A DNA stretch of 64,000 nt from the NCBI GenBank assembly GCA_015680685.1, contig MNCI01008322.1, positions 62,001 through 126,000 on the forward strand, in the 5' to 3' direction. Positions 1-14,200 of this stretch are shown here, in pieces. This DNA comes from Gnetum montanum (lineage: Eukaryota; Streptophyta; Gnetopsida; Gnetales; Gnetaceae). The notes under the pieces are model-generated. The model was not told the origin of the DNA, did not search any database, and was given only the letters and a program-made list of their open reading frames with translations. Made by a program: the position numbers and the translations under genes. Numbering within the stretch: the first letter of the stretch is position 1; every line of letters starts with the position of its first letter.

Positions 1-411
1 GTCGTGTGGACTGTGAATGATCCCTCAAGTAAGGATGAGAAGATAAAGGCACTATTGGACACCTTTCGTCTTCCTCCAGAAGTTTCAACTGTCGCAAGAC
101 AACCATAACAACCGCCTCAATCGTCGTGTGTGCCTAAAGCAAGAGAAGGTCCTTCGGAGCCTCCACCACCTAGGACCATTTGGTCTTCTTCATCATCTTC
201 ATGCCATCAGAGGAATTGTGTTTGTCAATTTTGTCTTGGTGTTCCATTTTGTTGTCCTAAACACCAAAATTTTGTAATCATTGTAAACTGTACACTTAGG
301 CACTCAGTTTTATTGTGTTGTCTGTGTGTTTATGTTGTCAATCAATAATTCCATACCTTCCCAAATTTTGTAAAAAACTCGAGGATGATTTTTCATTCAA
401 TCATAGGGATA
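1..411 (+). mobile_element. 3' tail of LTR-element internal region, copy 1
   Basis: This is the end of an LTR retrotransposon internal region, cut by the window edge. It opens in frame with VVWTVNDPSSKDEKIKALL, the C-terminal signature of the third ORF seen again in element C (47570-50343, reads TWMVNDPKSKEEKMRALLE) and in a diverged form in element A. The coding part ends after about 100 bases. A noncoding leader and a G-rich polypurine-like stretch follow just before the LTR. A near-identical copy lies 1.09 kb downstream. Confidence 0.7.
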
Positions 412-867
412 CGATGAGTCATCATGGTTTGGTCATGTCAATGGGATCTCATTGACGTGATCTTATCAACATAGGGTTTAATCCATTAATGTGTATACAT
501 CAACAGGGCACCTTGTGTTTGCTTATAAATGTGCACCTTCTGTCACATTTATGGCAATAAGTTTCATAGTTGTAGCAAAGCTCTAGCAGTTTTTCCAATC
601 AAAAGTTAGAATGTTTTTTGGGTGCTTGCAATAAGAGTCAAAGAGTGTATGGATTTTTATTCGAGAAGTATTGTACTTGAGCACTTTAGTGTGCGCAACA
701 ATAAAGACGAGATTTCTAATCAAGCCTTGCAGCACTTGGACTAGATTAATTGTTTTCTTTAAGCATTTAATATTCAAGCAATTTCTTTTAATGTTTTTAA
801 GTAATTAAGTGATTAATTAATATAGATTAAATAGCAAACATAAGTACAACCACTTGGAGCATACAGG
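412..867 (+). repeat. truncated LTR, copy 1
   Basis: This is the first half of the LTR found complete at 1509-2368. Its first bases are CGATGAG where the family has TGATGAG. Similarity to copy 2 stops near 867, where unrelated element-internal sequence begins, so the R-U5 half is missing. The break makes this a tandem duplication of internal tail plus partial LTR, not a normal 5'/3' LTR pair. Confidence 0.7.
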
Positions 868-1508
868 CAGAGACTACAAACATCAAACTCAAGGCAAAGT
901 TCACTGATTAATGATCAACCACTGAGAACCTAGCCAAGAGGATGCATCATTACTAGGAGTTGCAAAATGCACTTAGAGCATTTGACATCGAACATAAATA
1001 GTTCATTGCCTGGTTTGTGAATGTGAAGGAGTTGTTTCCTACAATGCCCTGTCTGTGGGATGTTCCCATTTCAACTCACATTGATCATGTCGTGTGGACT
1101 GTGAATGATCCCTCAAGTAAGGATGAGAAGATAAAGGCACTATTGGACACCTTTCGTCTTCCTCCAGAAGTTTCAACTGTCATAGGACAACCATAACAAC
1201 CACCTCAATCGTCGTGTGCGCCTAAAGTAAGAGAAGGTCCTTCGGAGCCTCAAGAGCCTCCACCACCTAGGACCATTTGGTCTTCTTCATCGTCTTCACG
1301 CCTTCAGAGGAATTGTGTTTGTCAATTTTGTCTTGGTGTTCCATTTTGTTATCCTAAACACCAAAATTTTGTAATCATTGTAAATTGTACACTTAGGCAC
1401 TCAGTTTTATTGTGTTGTCTGTGTGTTTATTTTGTCAATCAATAATTCCATACCTTCCCAAATTTTGTAAAGAACTTGAGGACGAGTTTTCATTCAATCG
1501 TAGGGGTA
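868..1508 (+). mobile_element. 3' tail of LTR-element internal region, copy 2
   Basis: Second copy of the element tail, starting further upstream than copy 1. It includes LWDVPISTHIDHVVW, which matches the WEVPVSTHIGEATW segment of the element C third ORF. From 1089 on it parallels 1-411, with a 9-base insertion (CAAGAGCCT). A polypurine-like tract ending in AGGGGTA at about 1501-1508 directly abuts the LTR. Confidence 0.7.
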
Positions 1509-2368
1509 TGATGAGTCATCATGGTTTGGTCATGTCAATGGGATCTCATTGACGTGATCTTGTCAACATAGGGTTTAACCCATTAATGTGTATCCATCAA
1601 CGGGGCACCTTGTGTTTGCTTATAAATGTGCACCTTCTGTCACATTTATGGTAATAAGTTTCATAGTTGTAGCAAAGCTCTAGCAGTTTTTCCAATCAAA
1701 AGTTAGAATGTTTTTTAGGTGCTTGCAGTAAGAGTCAAAGAGTGTATGGATTTTTATTCGAGAAGTATTATACCTGAGCACTTTAGTGTGTAAAACAATA
1801 AAGACGAAATTTCTAATCAAGCCTTGCAGCACTTGGACTAGATTAATTATTTTCTTTAAGCATTTAATATTCAAGCAATTTCTTTTAATGTTTTTAAGTA
1901 ATTAAGTGATTAATTAATATAGATTAAATAGCAAACATAAGTACAACCAGTTGGAGCATACATCTAACACTTGGTAATCCCAATAACGCTTAACGTTTGG
2001 TAACCCAGTAGTGTTATATGTGTTTAGAATATGTACAACAAGTGGGAACGGATGCTTATGTTAGGATTAGTTAAGAGTTAGTTGGTTAGTAGATTAATTT
2101 AGCAATTAAATTACTTTATTCTTTATTCTTGATTCTTCGACGACTTAATTCATAAAACAAATAAAATGATAAAAATCATATACCTCAGTTACACTTAACC
2201 ATACCCTTGAACTTCACAAGTGAAACTGGAAGACAACGATTGCAACAGTTAGTTTCACCTCCTAGAACCAGTGTACTTAAAAACCTAAAGTCTTTGAATT
2301 TGATTGGATCATTGAGTGAATGCTAGTGATTCATATGGTTGGGCCTAGGGTATATTCACTGCTCATCA
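1509..2368 (+). repeat. 3' LTR of Gypsy-type element (U3 family III)
   Basis: A complete 860-bp LTR with the clade ends TGATGAG at the left and GCTCATCA at the right. Its U3 differs from elements A and C. The right half has the shared R-U5 features: two copies of a TTGGTAAYCCAGTAGTG-like motif near 1970-2020 and a terminal block containing CATATGGTTGGGCCTAGGG. No matching 5' LTR or target duplication is visible because the element continues off the window. Confidence 0.75.
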
Positions 2369-3250
2369 CCTATGGTGGAGTGCTACGTCACAAAAGTGGG
2401 ACATGGCTAGATCCCAGGAAGCACACATAGAACTATAGATAAAGCATTTCCACACCAACTCAATTCTCTTAATCACACCCTCATTGAAGTAAAGTACAAA
2501 CACTCATTAGGCCTCACCAATGTGGAGCATAAAAAGAGAAAGGAATAAAGAGAGAAAAGGAGATAGTAAAAAGTAAAAAAAAAAAGCAATAAAATGCAAG
2601 GAAAGCATGTTAGGAACATTGCCAATACACCAACAATGGGGTGACATGTTGCAGAAGTGGGACACAACTAGATCCCTAAAGTTGACCTCTCCCTTACCTC
2701 ACTTGTATGCAAAGTTCACATTCCTTATATCACTCTATACTCAGCAATCCCTCACTGCATTGGGGAAGAGACACTCATTTGGCCTCACTAATGTTGAATA
2801 TAGAGAGGAATGGAAATAGAGGAGAGGTGATGAGAGGAAAAAGAGAAAAATATAGTACAGGGAGAGTAGAAATGATAGCATGCAAAAGCATAAAGCAAAA
2901 AAGCAAGAGAGAAAAGAGGATATCGCCTATACACCTATCATGAAAATAATGTTATGTCGCATAAGTGGGGCATGGCTAAATCTTTTATACCATATGGCCA
3001 AAAAAAAATGTCATGTATATGAAAAAGTAACCCCTCCCTATCCCACTCAATAATACACTCAATCACACCCTTATATAAAGCAATGAGAATTAAGTCACTT
3101 AAAACCTCACTGGTTGTACATAGTATATGGAGTAGAACAAGATAGATAACATAATGAAGTAGGAAGAAAATAGTTAGAGAAATAGTAAAATATGAGATAG
3201 AGAGGGGGATAACAAAAGAAAGTGCAAGAAAAATGAGAGTTTAAAACAAA
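2369..3250 (+). repeat. diverged ~290-bp tandem repeat, about 3 units
   Basis: The landmark AAGTGGGACATGGCTAGATC and its variants recur near 2392, 2655 and 2964. Each is followed by similar text about cactcaatcacaccctc, a cactcatt(a/t)ggcctcac segment, and a purine-rich AGAGAGGAAAA stretch. Spacing is about 263 and 309 bases. The units are clearly related but degenerate. The short ORFs here have no recognisable content. Confidence 0.6.
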
Positions 3251-5209
3251 TTTGTTATCCCAACGTAGTAAAAAATAGCAATAGTGGAAAAGCACAATGC
3301 TATTAGGAGAACAAATGGTTTGATAATTACATCCAATGCTTTATTTTTGAATTTGATTCTCAGTTTATTATGTACCTTCTCAAATTTAAGTTTAATATCT
3401 TTGTGTTCAATTAAGTTGGGAAAATCTAAGATATTAATATATAATCATTTTATTAAAAGGTTAATGTTAGCAATTCTTGTTTTGAAGATAACTCAATTAG
3501 TTTGATTAAATTTTTGAGTTTTGCCCTAATATGAAAGATATAACAAGTGTTGTATTTTTTGTATTTTTTTAATGATTTAATTGATAATTTTTCCCATTGG
3601 TATTTCTCATATTTTTATCTCATAGTACAACGAAATGTTGAAACGTAGTAAGTTGTATACAATTTTGGAAATGTTGAAGTCGATTGCTAACATTATTATG
3701 ATGATTGTGCTAAAATGCTAAAAGTACTCTTACTAAGTCTATTACATTTTTTTATTAGTTTTTGGCTCAAAGGACGTATAGTGAATTTTTTATTTTTAGG
3801 AATGTCAATCATCATATTAGCATTCTCTTTAGGACAAGTGGGTACAATGCATTTCTTATACTAATTTAATAGTTACCAATGTTGGACTGATTGCCAGTTG
3901 ATTTTTTCTATTTGAAAGAAAAAAACCCCTTGCATTTGAAGAAGCTTTAGGTATCATCTTTAGCTTGCAAGTCAGCTTGATAGTTTATACTATCATTTTC
4001 ACTCACACATCTAAAAACCTATAGCTAGGAAAGTGTTTTTCCATAAAAGGATTTTTCATATTTTATTTTTGTATTTTCGAACACGAGATCTCATGCACGT
4101 AGAAGGAACCTCACCCAGGAAGCAAGGGCTAAAAATGTATTTGTTACTATATTATGATAGGGCAAAACTCTAGGTGCTATCCTTTTTATTTGCATTTCCA
4201 TCAAAAAGCGATTAATAATGAAATATACGTATTGGCTGGTTGACAATGTAAATACATGTTAGTACTTGATTACTATTTTTGGTTTGCTTACCCGCATTAC
4301 TATTCTTGTTTCTATATGCTATCTATTTCTATATTTGCACACATAATTATTTTCATTTTGATCATATCGTTGCTTCTATCCTATCTCATTGTTTTTATTT
4401 TCCATTGGTTACCGTTGTTTTGCCCAAGCTTTTGTTTATGTTATTAGCCATGGGTTACCATTGTTGTCGGGTATAACTACCATTAGTTTCTCGTGTAAAC
4501 CGAGATGAATTATTCCCTAACTTCAAATTCCAAGGAATTAGGACGTAACAGCATCAAAGTGAAGTTACACTAGGATGCATAGTTGAAAAAAAAAGCGATT
4601 TTTATGAAAGAAACATTCTAGCAAATGACAATTCTGATATTTGAATGGATTCATAATCTTTGTATGTGCTAAACAAAAATAAATCATATAGCAAATCCAA
4701 AATGTGTCAAATCACTCAAAAACTGAATCTCAAAATTTTTTGGAAAGGAAAAAACCATATAAAATCATAAAATTTTCCCTCTCCTCACATGGCTTCTTGT
4801 GAATAAAAACATCCTTACAAAATTTAATGTTTTTAGATAAGACTCTAGTGACTCTCACCTGGTCAGACAGCCAAAGTAATCCTGGACATTTCTATACTCT
4901 TTGCAGAGTCCACACTGCAACAGCGTAGCTTTTTTATATACTTGGCGTACTTTCAAACAGGAACTAGTTTTAAAATTTCTAGATACTAGGATAATTTCAC
5001 CACAATGATGCTAAAAGCAGAATGTAATAGAGCTCGGATATTCGCTAAACCAACTAAACTGGAACTATGCATACAACCTAGAAAGATTCAACATAAAAAT
5101 TTGGCTCCATAATATCAAAGTCCCCAGAAAACCATCTTATAACCCAAAATTGATAAACAGCGACAAATCACTTAGAATTTGATACGGTCTCCGAGAGAGA
5201 TGCAATACA
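3251..5209. other. AT-rich intergenic sequence, no gene seen
   Basis: No coding region is recognised. The only notable piece is 4859-4914 on the minus strand: a 56-base segment bounded by a good acceptor (GCTGTTGCAG) and donor (AG/GTGAGAG), downstream of the PIG-L stop codon. It could be a spliced 3' UTR exon or chance. The rest holds only short low-complexity ORFs. Confidence 0.5.
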
Positions 5210-8200
5210 TTAAGCTGAATATTTGATTCTTCGCAGCGTATTGACATAGCCATAGCTAGAGAATATCACAAACAATTTTCTGTACCTGCACAAACCAAGA
5301 ATATGCGTGATACCCATTTCATTCTAATCATTTTTTTTTCATGCCAGTTAAAAAACAAATATTATTAATGATACAACTAAAAAAACATTATGAACAAGTA
5401 AATTTCTAATCTCACATAGCTATGATAGATCTATTTACTATCAAACAATACACATGAACGGGTAGAGATCTAACCATAACCACTGACTTCTATGTTGTGC
5501 CATTGCCAAGAAACAAAGATGGGGACATCTATTGAACAGACAATAAGAGTCTTCTTTTCCAAACAAGAGAATATTCAGTATGGAATACCAAATATCCAAA
5601 GGTCCAGAATATTTGCGGATGATATTGCTGCTTCTCTGCCCAAAAAAGGAACATTAATTTCAAGACACCTAGTGCCGTAGTGCAGATGGAAACAAAAAGA
5701 AACATACGACATCATGCCATGATCAACTATTGCAATGGTGAATAATTTAGTTTCTCAACAATAGCAAAAAAACTAAATAAATAAATATATTTAAATGGTA
5801 ACTTTTGTAACAATGTGAAAAACCTCATGGCATAAAAGAAGAATTTGATCATGGGTCATCTTCCATAGATGTACAAAAGGATTAGTGTTTATTTCTGCCT
5901 TTAATTTGAGTAGGTTTCCATGATCAAGTATTTCAAATCCCTTTGTAAGTAAATTCCTAAAGCCACAATAGCTATTGCAATTTCTAGATCATCATTTGCG
6001 ATCATTATTTGGGATAGGCAGACTTCAATTGCAATTTCCAAGTACAAAAATTGCTGCACTCACAAGAACTTGTTTCGCTAGGTTACCTTAAAAGATAAAG
6101 AACATAAATATTACCGCATACTACTCGCATACTCCACCATGACGGAGAAACAAACACTATCATGCCTCCACATGCTAACAATCCCCCTGAATGAAGCAGT
6201 GTAGAGTAAGGAAGAATATTTCACACTGGGTAATCAAGCCAGCAGTAAAAAAAAAAAAAACACCCTCTCAAACTCATCTCCCCCTTGCTTCATATTTCAG
6301 AATAATATTAAGGGAGAGGAATTACACAAATTTCTAAAAGGGTAGTCGGAAATCGTTGGAGTCCCTCAAATCCCATGAACATATTTTGTTGGGAGAAAAA
6401 CACTGACCTCCCACCATGGTTACCATCTTAGTGAATCAGACACCCCTCCCCTATTGTACATTTGTACATATTTTTTTTAAAAAAAAAAAGTAGGAAAAAA
6501 AAGGTCACGTACAAATTAGCAATTTTAGTTAAGATGTAGCATATGATGCAAACCCAAGGTTTGATGGCACAAGCCTATAGGGACTCATCTGTTTAAGAGG
6601 AAGCCTAGAGTCTTTCTAACAGCTCTATGGACAATCTCTTCATAGTTGTGGGATTATGTTGAGCTTGTAGTTCCTAGACCTTGAAAGAGCAATTCAAGAA
6701 ACACCTTGAAGTTGCAAGTCCTTCAAGTTGGTGGAGTGCCTTGCTTGAAGGTGTTAGAACACTAATGGACTCTTCTACTAGTCTTGCATTTTAGGGAAGG
6801 TACAAGAAAGGAACAAATCAAGTTTTGAAACCCTTCAACTTAGATGTCATGTACCATCTAAATAAACAATTTGACTCTAAATACACCTCAAAATATATAG
6901 CCAACATTATACATTAGAATATTTATAGAAAAATATCATGGTCTCTCAAATGTGATTCGAACCAATAACTTATTAAGATTTTGGTTAGCTCAATCTGATT
7001 CCTACCGCTAGCCAGTTTTTTTAAAACTAACTATTACCCACTATATCTCAATAAGCCATTAACTATAATACTATTTATTCACTCTCTAACCCTTGAGAAA
7101 TCAATTGTAACTAATGATGAATCTAGTATTATTCAAAATATCTTGCAAAGAAAAAAAATGTAAGCTATGGATGATACAATTACTATCTAGATTATTAAGT
7201 AGTACAACTTTCAACCCCTAATTTGGTAGAATCATTACCCAATCTAGGTAAGCATCCCTCATGACTACTTGGGCTATGCTCCAAAGACATTACTTATTTC
7301 AAGCAAGGAAAGATTGTAAGTGGGGCAACAAGGTTGGTGATGGTCTACTACCTTCCCCATAGTTCAAGGGTCATAGGATACAAAGGGCCCTCCACTCCTT
7401 GTGCTTTTAAAATCATAGTAGCATAGCAACTCTATGCATTAATTTGAGGGGGCTTAACCTTTTTTCTTTTACCCCACTTAGTAGGACCATGCCTCGGGTG
7501 ATCACATAATTCAACTCTACATTGAGATTTATCCTTGGGTATTAAATATAGGATGTATTATGGAACATGAGGCATGCACCTAGGTTACAATACCAACTAC
7601 TAGCTTGTGATAATGGATCTGAAAAGTCTAGCTAATAATCACCATGGTGTCCACATGTGGCAAGGGACTGATTAACGAGTTTACTATGGCCTTGGATCTT
7701 GTTACCTTTTGAGTTGCCCTAGCTTCCAAGACTCTAACTTGAATTTTGTGTGTTTCAAGCTTGACTATCATTAAGGTGTACCTGCATGAGTTTTATTCCA
7801 AAAGCAAAGTACATTATTTGCGGGACTCTCAAGTGATGCAAAACATTGGTACAATATTTTTTAAACCTTTTTCATCCTAATATTGAGACTATCAATGTGA
7901 AGAGCAAATGAACACGTTTTAAACACATATCCCAACTCAGATCCGGTTTCACCTTTTGTCATTAGGATGAGTCCTGTTTTATTGTTTACAAAATAATGTG
8001 TTGGAACTATTTCTAGCAAACAGTCTTTTATGGCTTTCACAAGTGTTTATTTCACACCCCAGATTTTCCTAAAGTTTTCAGTGCAAATCATCTTTCATAT
8101 CTTACCCTTTCTTACCTTTGTTGACTTCTTATAAGCCTTTATTGCCTTGCTTTCCTTACCTTTCCTATGCTTCAGGTCACAAGTTCAATTCTTAACCTCT

Positions 8201-11200
8201 AAATTATTTTTAAATTTGCTTTCTATTTGTTTTGCTAAACCTCTTATGTCCTTAGTCTAGTGTTCAATTCCTTCCTTGTGTAGCTTAGTTAATTTTATTT
8301 AATTTTTATTTTCATCTATGTTTCTTGCTTAGAATAGAATTATTTGTTTTAGTTCTCATTATAGCTTAAATTATTCTTCTATAGGCTTTTACCTTAATAC
8401 ATGTGACATTTTCCTTTTCAAAAGGTTTTATTTCCAGGTGATTCGATTTCATGTTATGCACTAACCGGATTGTTATGCATTAGATAGTGCACACGTTACA
8501 ACATTTGAGCCACAAAGAAAGTACGAGTAACATATATTATTTTGAAGAATTCAATAAAATTAATATTTAAAAGAAACAGTAAGGTGCAACATACAAGCTC
8601 CCAAGCATCAATGATCTTGGATCGTCCTTCAGATAGCTCAACTTCCTTGAGAAAATTGCTGAATCATAATTTAAAAATAGAAAAAAACAAAAAAAAATCT
8701 ATCAATCAATTACTTCAATTACAGGCAATTTTAAATGAAAAGAAAGGTTAACATTTCCATGTTAAAAGATCAAAACTTGATATCAAATAATATCATCTTT
8801 AAAAAGTATTTCACCTTTTAATTTGATACAATGTTGGTGTTTTAAAGTGTTATGTGTTCTTAAACACTAAATCACTTAATTGTAGACTGGAGGAAAATTA
8901 TGGAATATTATAAATCAACAATCCAATATAGAAAATGTAGCATTTCAGGATGAACAGATGCATCGCTCCCGTATTGCCTGAAGTATATAAGGCCAAACTA
9001 ATGATTAAAATGCATCAAAATCAATACAAACTACAACAGAGTAGGTCCTATGCCAGGATAATACTCCACCCTGAAATCATGAGCCATAGAATCCCCTATT
9101 GGAAGATGAAATAATAGTTTATGATGTTCCTCTTGCTAAAGAGGCAAAATCTCAGTGTTGAAAGGCTAACAATGAAGTGTTAGATTAGTGGTAAGAGTCT
9201 TGGTACGAAAATCCCAGCTCACAAATTCAACTCTAATAGACAATGCTAAGTTATGAAAAAAAATTGGAAAAGGAATTTTGAAACTAATGTAATCCAACAT
9301 ATCCAAGCAGATCTCAATGAACGTAAATGAATACATTTAGTTTCAGTTTTAGTATTAAAGGACCTTCTTGTTAGATACCTGCTGATGCCAATGGCCTAGA
9401 CCAGAGGAATCTAACAAACACTTAATTAGGTCCTGAGGCTGATTAGGTCACTCTTACATTGAAGGGCAGGCAACCATTGATACTAAAATCACATTGATGA
9501 GAATAAATAAGAGGATGTTTATATTCATACCAAAATATGATTTGCTGTTGGAATAGATAGCAATGGTAATAATATTACCCACTAGAATTTTCTAAAAGTT
9601 TACTGGAAATTAGAGAATATATCTAGGTTCAATAAGCCTTGAGTTAGCTTAAAAGTAACAACATGTATAAATTGGAGGGGTAGTGAAATTGATAAGCAGT
9701 TGCCCCAGTTTGATTGGGGTTTGGGAATTACATTTAGTTTTTTGCCTTTCATTATGGCTTCAGATGTATAGTTAGTATTGTTTCCGTTACACTGATCCTT
9801 TGTGCTAATTTTTGTTTTCGAACACAGAATATGTTAAAATTGATTGGCCCAAATAGGGGTATCAAAGCTTGTAAAATCGAATAGTAAGTTTGATACAACC
9901 TAATAGCAGTATCACAGCCTATGTTATCCAACATTGACAATGAAGGTATAACTGTTGCTGAACATGAGTTGCAGATTTGAGAAATAATTCATCATATTTG
10001 AACTGATGTAGGATGTGCATATACAAAGGATAGATTCGTTGGTGGTTTCCAAGGGTTTGCTGCAGATAAGGCAATTTTGCACCTATAAACAAGATGCTTG
10101 TGTATAGTGACAAACTGACATATTATTGGAATAGGCACATCAGACATAGTGGTGATATCAGCAACACGCATGCTCTTTAGATTTGGTGAGCAACAATTTA
10201 GAAAGTAATGCAATTCAACAGTAGGGGCAACACAGCTTCAGTTTTGGCAACATCAAATGCCAAGTTTTGTTGTGGTGGGTAACAAACAAGGTTGTTGCTG
10301 TAGTGGGATTTGTTACAACCCGTCATTGATGACAATGATGCAGCAAGAGATATAGGAGGATTGCAACATAACAGTGAACTTACTGGTGGTGCCAATGTAT
10401 GCAGTGTGGCCACAGTTGTAAAAGTTACAGGTAGTGACAGTAGCATAGATAGTAAAAGAAGAAGGATGTCCTTTAGTGTTAAGGGTAGAAAACAACACTA
10501 GTGGCTTCAGCTGGTTGTGATGGCTTTGTTGTCAAGTATGACTGCAAGCCATGTTAAGAGCAGCTACTCTTGATTGTAGATCAGAAGAATTTGTGGATGG
10601 ATCAATGAAATGAATGGAGTTTTCTAGTAGGTTTGCTGCCATTTTGCAAGACAAATTGTTCTTGTAGGATTATTTGTTAATTTTACAAGATGGTTTGTTC
10701 TTGCAAGTTTGTTGGTAGTTTTGCAATATGAGTTGTTCTTGCAAGTTCATTGTTAGTTTCACACAACATATTGATCTTGTGGGTTCATTGCAGTTTTCTA
10801 GAACATATTGTCCTTGTGAATCTGTTATCCAAACATACTGATGTGCATATATATCTCAAATGTGGCATAAAATTGAATAGTGCATATTTTGAGATGGAAT
10901 TTAAGTAATGAGTGTGCATTCCCAAGTTTGTTCTTCATGTTAGCATTGAGGAGATAATCATTAAGATAGATAACATTGCCAACAATATTAACCACTAGAT
11001 TTTTCTAGAAGTTACTAGGTGATTGGTGAATATATCTAGGTTCAATGAACCTAAGTTTAGCTTAAAAGCAGCCATATATAAATTAAGATGAAGGGTAGTA
11101 GAATTGAATGCCTAAGCATTTGCCCCAGTTTAGTCAAGGCTCAGGACTTACTTTCTGTTTCTCATCTTTTATTATGACTTCAGATGTGTAGTTGGTTTTA

Positions 11201-14200
11201 TTTCTGTTCTGCTAATTTTTGTTTCTAATTGCAAAATCTGCTATTGTTGATGGGCCCAAAAAATGGCATTAGAGCTCGTAGAATCAGCTGGCAAGTTAGA
11301 TGCAGCCTAATATTTGTAAGGATGTCAAAAGGCCCATTTTATTTAACAAAATATGGAGAGCTAGCGGCAGAAAATATCGAGTTACCTGTCTGGATCTTAT
11401 ATTTTTCCTGTGCAATACTGGGCACAAGTAGCATACTTGACTAAATTGCTATGTAATTTATAAGATTTGTTACTTTAAGACTCAAGGTCATTTGTCTACT
11501 TGTGTGTTGAGTTGACATTTTGATATCATATAAAAAAGGTAAATATTTGATATTGTCATTGCTAATAAATTTTTGCTTATTGACTGCTAAGCAAATAGTG
11601 ATTGACTTATATAAATAGGAAATGATAGCTTATAATCTTTATGAGTTTTGACATTTTCAAACATTAGAGTTCATAATCAGCACTCAGAAATCAGAACTGT
11701 GCACATGTTCCTAATTTAAGATTGGAAACACAATATTTTTAAAATTTGATATAAGCTAGTCCATGTTTCTGCATTTTTTAATGTTAGAAATCACATAGAA
11801 ATTTTATTCATTCAACAAAAGATCATCTCCCATTTTTGAATTTTAGGAACTTAATGAATTATTATCTTCTTCTTCTTCTTCTTTTCTTTTTTTCTTTTTG
11901 TAATTCTATCCACCTTCTCCAATCTGATCAGGCAAGTAGGTCCCTAATTTCTCACTTAAGTCTAATTTTTTAACCTATACTATCAACAATCATCCAAACT
12001 TTGGTATTATTTTTTAAGACTTTCATGATTTATTACTCAAATGACATTAATAGTAACAAACACCTTAACTCATTTTAAGATTTAAATGAATTAAAACGAA
12101 AACAATTATCAAATAAATTATTACCATACACCACAATACACTGCACGATGTTGTGGATGACCGGAAATCCCATGGTTATCAAATGTAATTATCTGGATAC
12201 AATCAATAAAATTCCATTAAATTCATATTTTCTCTTCTGAATAAATAACACTGCAAGTATATGTAAAAACAGTGTAATGAAGCATCATTCATGAGTATTA
12301 AAGTACAGTATGAATAATTGATGAATTTTAAAAATCTATATTGCAAACTAACTAAACTCTTGGCAGATATCCTCATCTTCAAACTCTCCTTTTATTTCAT
12401 CTTCAAGATATTCATCTTCTTGATCCAAAAATGCCAATCTTTGAATGAGTTCCATGGTGTCAGATATCCTCTTTCCAATCACATTCATGCCTTGATTCAC
12501 CTATTTCAATGTCCCTATATTTCCTTATTCAAAGAAGCACTTACAAGTCTCTTTGTTTTATTACAACACTTCTAATACTACATGAAAGTGGGTTAGGTTG
12601 CTACTTGGACATAGTTAAATGCAATCATAAAAAAAATCTGAGCACACAAGAGGCACTTAACACTGTGCAAAAGCTTCAAAACCCTATCAATGGAATGTCA
12701 ATTCTTGGCTTAAAATCCTTAAGAGAACCATCAAGACCTCTATCCTAAGTAAGATCAACAAGCAACCTCCCCTACTTTTTAAAACATGTCAAACTCCCAA
12801 CCTTCAGCTTCAATTTACCATCCCTCTCAGCTCTGGTTGGCATTTCCTCTCTATTTTCAAGTGTTGTTTACTACCATTACAACTAAATGGTAAAAAAGAA
12901 AAGATGAGAGGCACAAAAAGCACAGGAATAAGGAAGATAGTTCACATTTGAACTCTTCAAATCTAATACTTCAAAATTGTTTTGTTTGTCTTACTCATTT
13001 CTCTGAAATTATTCTATACTCTCAACGCCTGAATCCAGTAACCATTGTCTGGATGTTCTCGCTGGCGGTGATCTTGATTGTTAAAAACATATTGTCATTG
13101 GTTGTTACCAGAAATAACCTTCTAGCCTTAATTAACTTATTAACACAATAGTTTCTGAAAAAAAGAGTTGCATGTCTTACTGGCTAGTCACAACAACTAA
13201 CCATTAGAAATGATTTCCAACAACCCTAGATACAGGAATTCATGCTTCCATTAATGATAATGCATTTGTTTGCAAGTATCTCAGCAGTGATAGCAAACAT
13301 ATTCAAGTTGCTAAGAGTACTATAGACTCCCTGTTGTTAAGCCGATAAATAGCTTTAATGTTAGCCTTAATGTTCTACAAAATTTAAGCCTTCAATAATG
13401 TTGAAAAAACTGTACGAACTAAACCTTGTAAAATTTCTTTTTCAGACTAATTTATTTTCATATGATGAGATATTGTAGTGCAGCTCAGTCACCCATCAAC
13501 AATCAGCTAAAACTGTGTTCACATTTGTAAGGTTGAGCCTATGTTCCTTTGTTCATGCATGTTTAAGCATCTGTATGATTATCCTTGTCAGCAAGCCCTG
13601 TCCTTAGAAAATTTTTCAGAAACTGACCCACAAACACTGCACCTTCAAATCCTCAATTCAGTTGTACTCCAGAATTCACCAGGTGTCATAATCCAGTAGA
13701 ACATGCATTTATACTCAAAGTCATTCTAACCAATACAACCAAAAAAGTGCTTCCATATTATGTCAATTCTCTAGAAATAAAATAAATGTTTGCACATATA
13801 CAGCCTGTGAGCAAATACTTACTTTAAGTTTTTAATTATGACAATAGAATCCCGAGTCATTAAAAATTTCATCAAAGAAGCATAGTTACGAATTGATATT
13901 ATCAAGGGAAGTATACTTCAATATAAACTCCACCAAAGACCATACCAGATCAATATCAAAGGCAGTAACAGTGTCTTTAATTATTTGGGCAAGCAAATTA
14001 TAACTCCACGGTTTGTCAAAGCCATCCTGTGCAAGTAGCATAGCCAAAAAAGAAATATAGATTAGAAATCAAATTTTTTGCCACTGGATAATAGGCAATA
14101 ATGAATTATGTAAAAGCTGAGCACATTAGTTTAAAATAATTAATTAATTTTTATAAACTCAAAAATAGACCTCACCTGAAGGTCTTCATGATCCAATATA

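Noticed and set aside
7960-7990. Minus-strand THPNDKR, briefly considered as the PIG-L HPNH motif
   Set aside because: Flanking residues do not fit; the true motif exon is 12192-12125.
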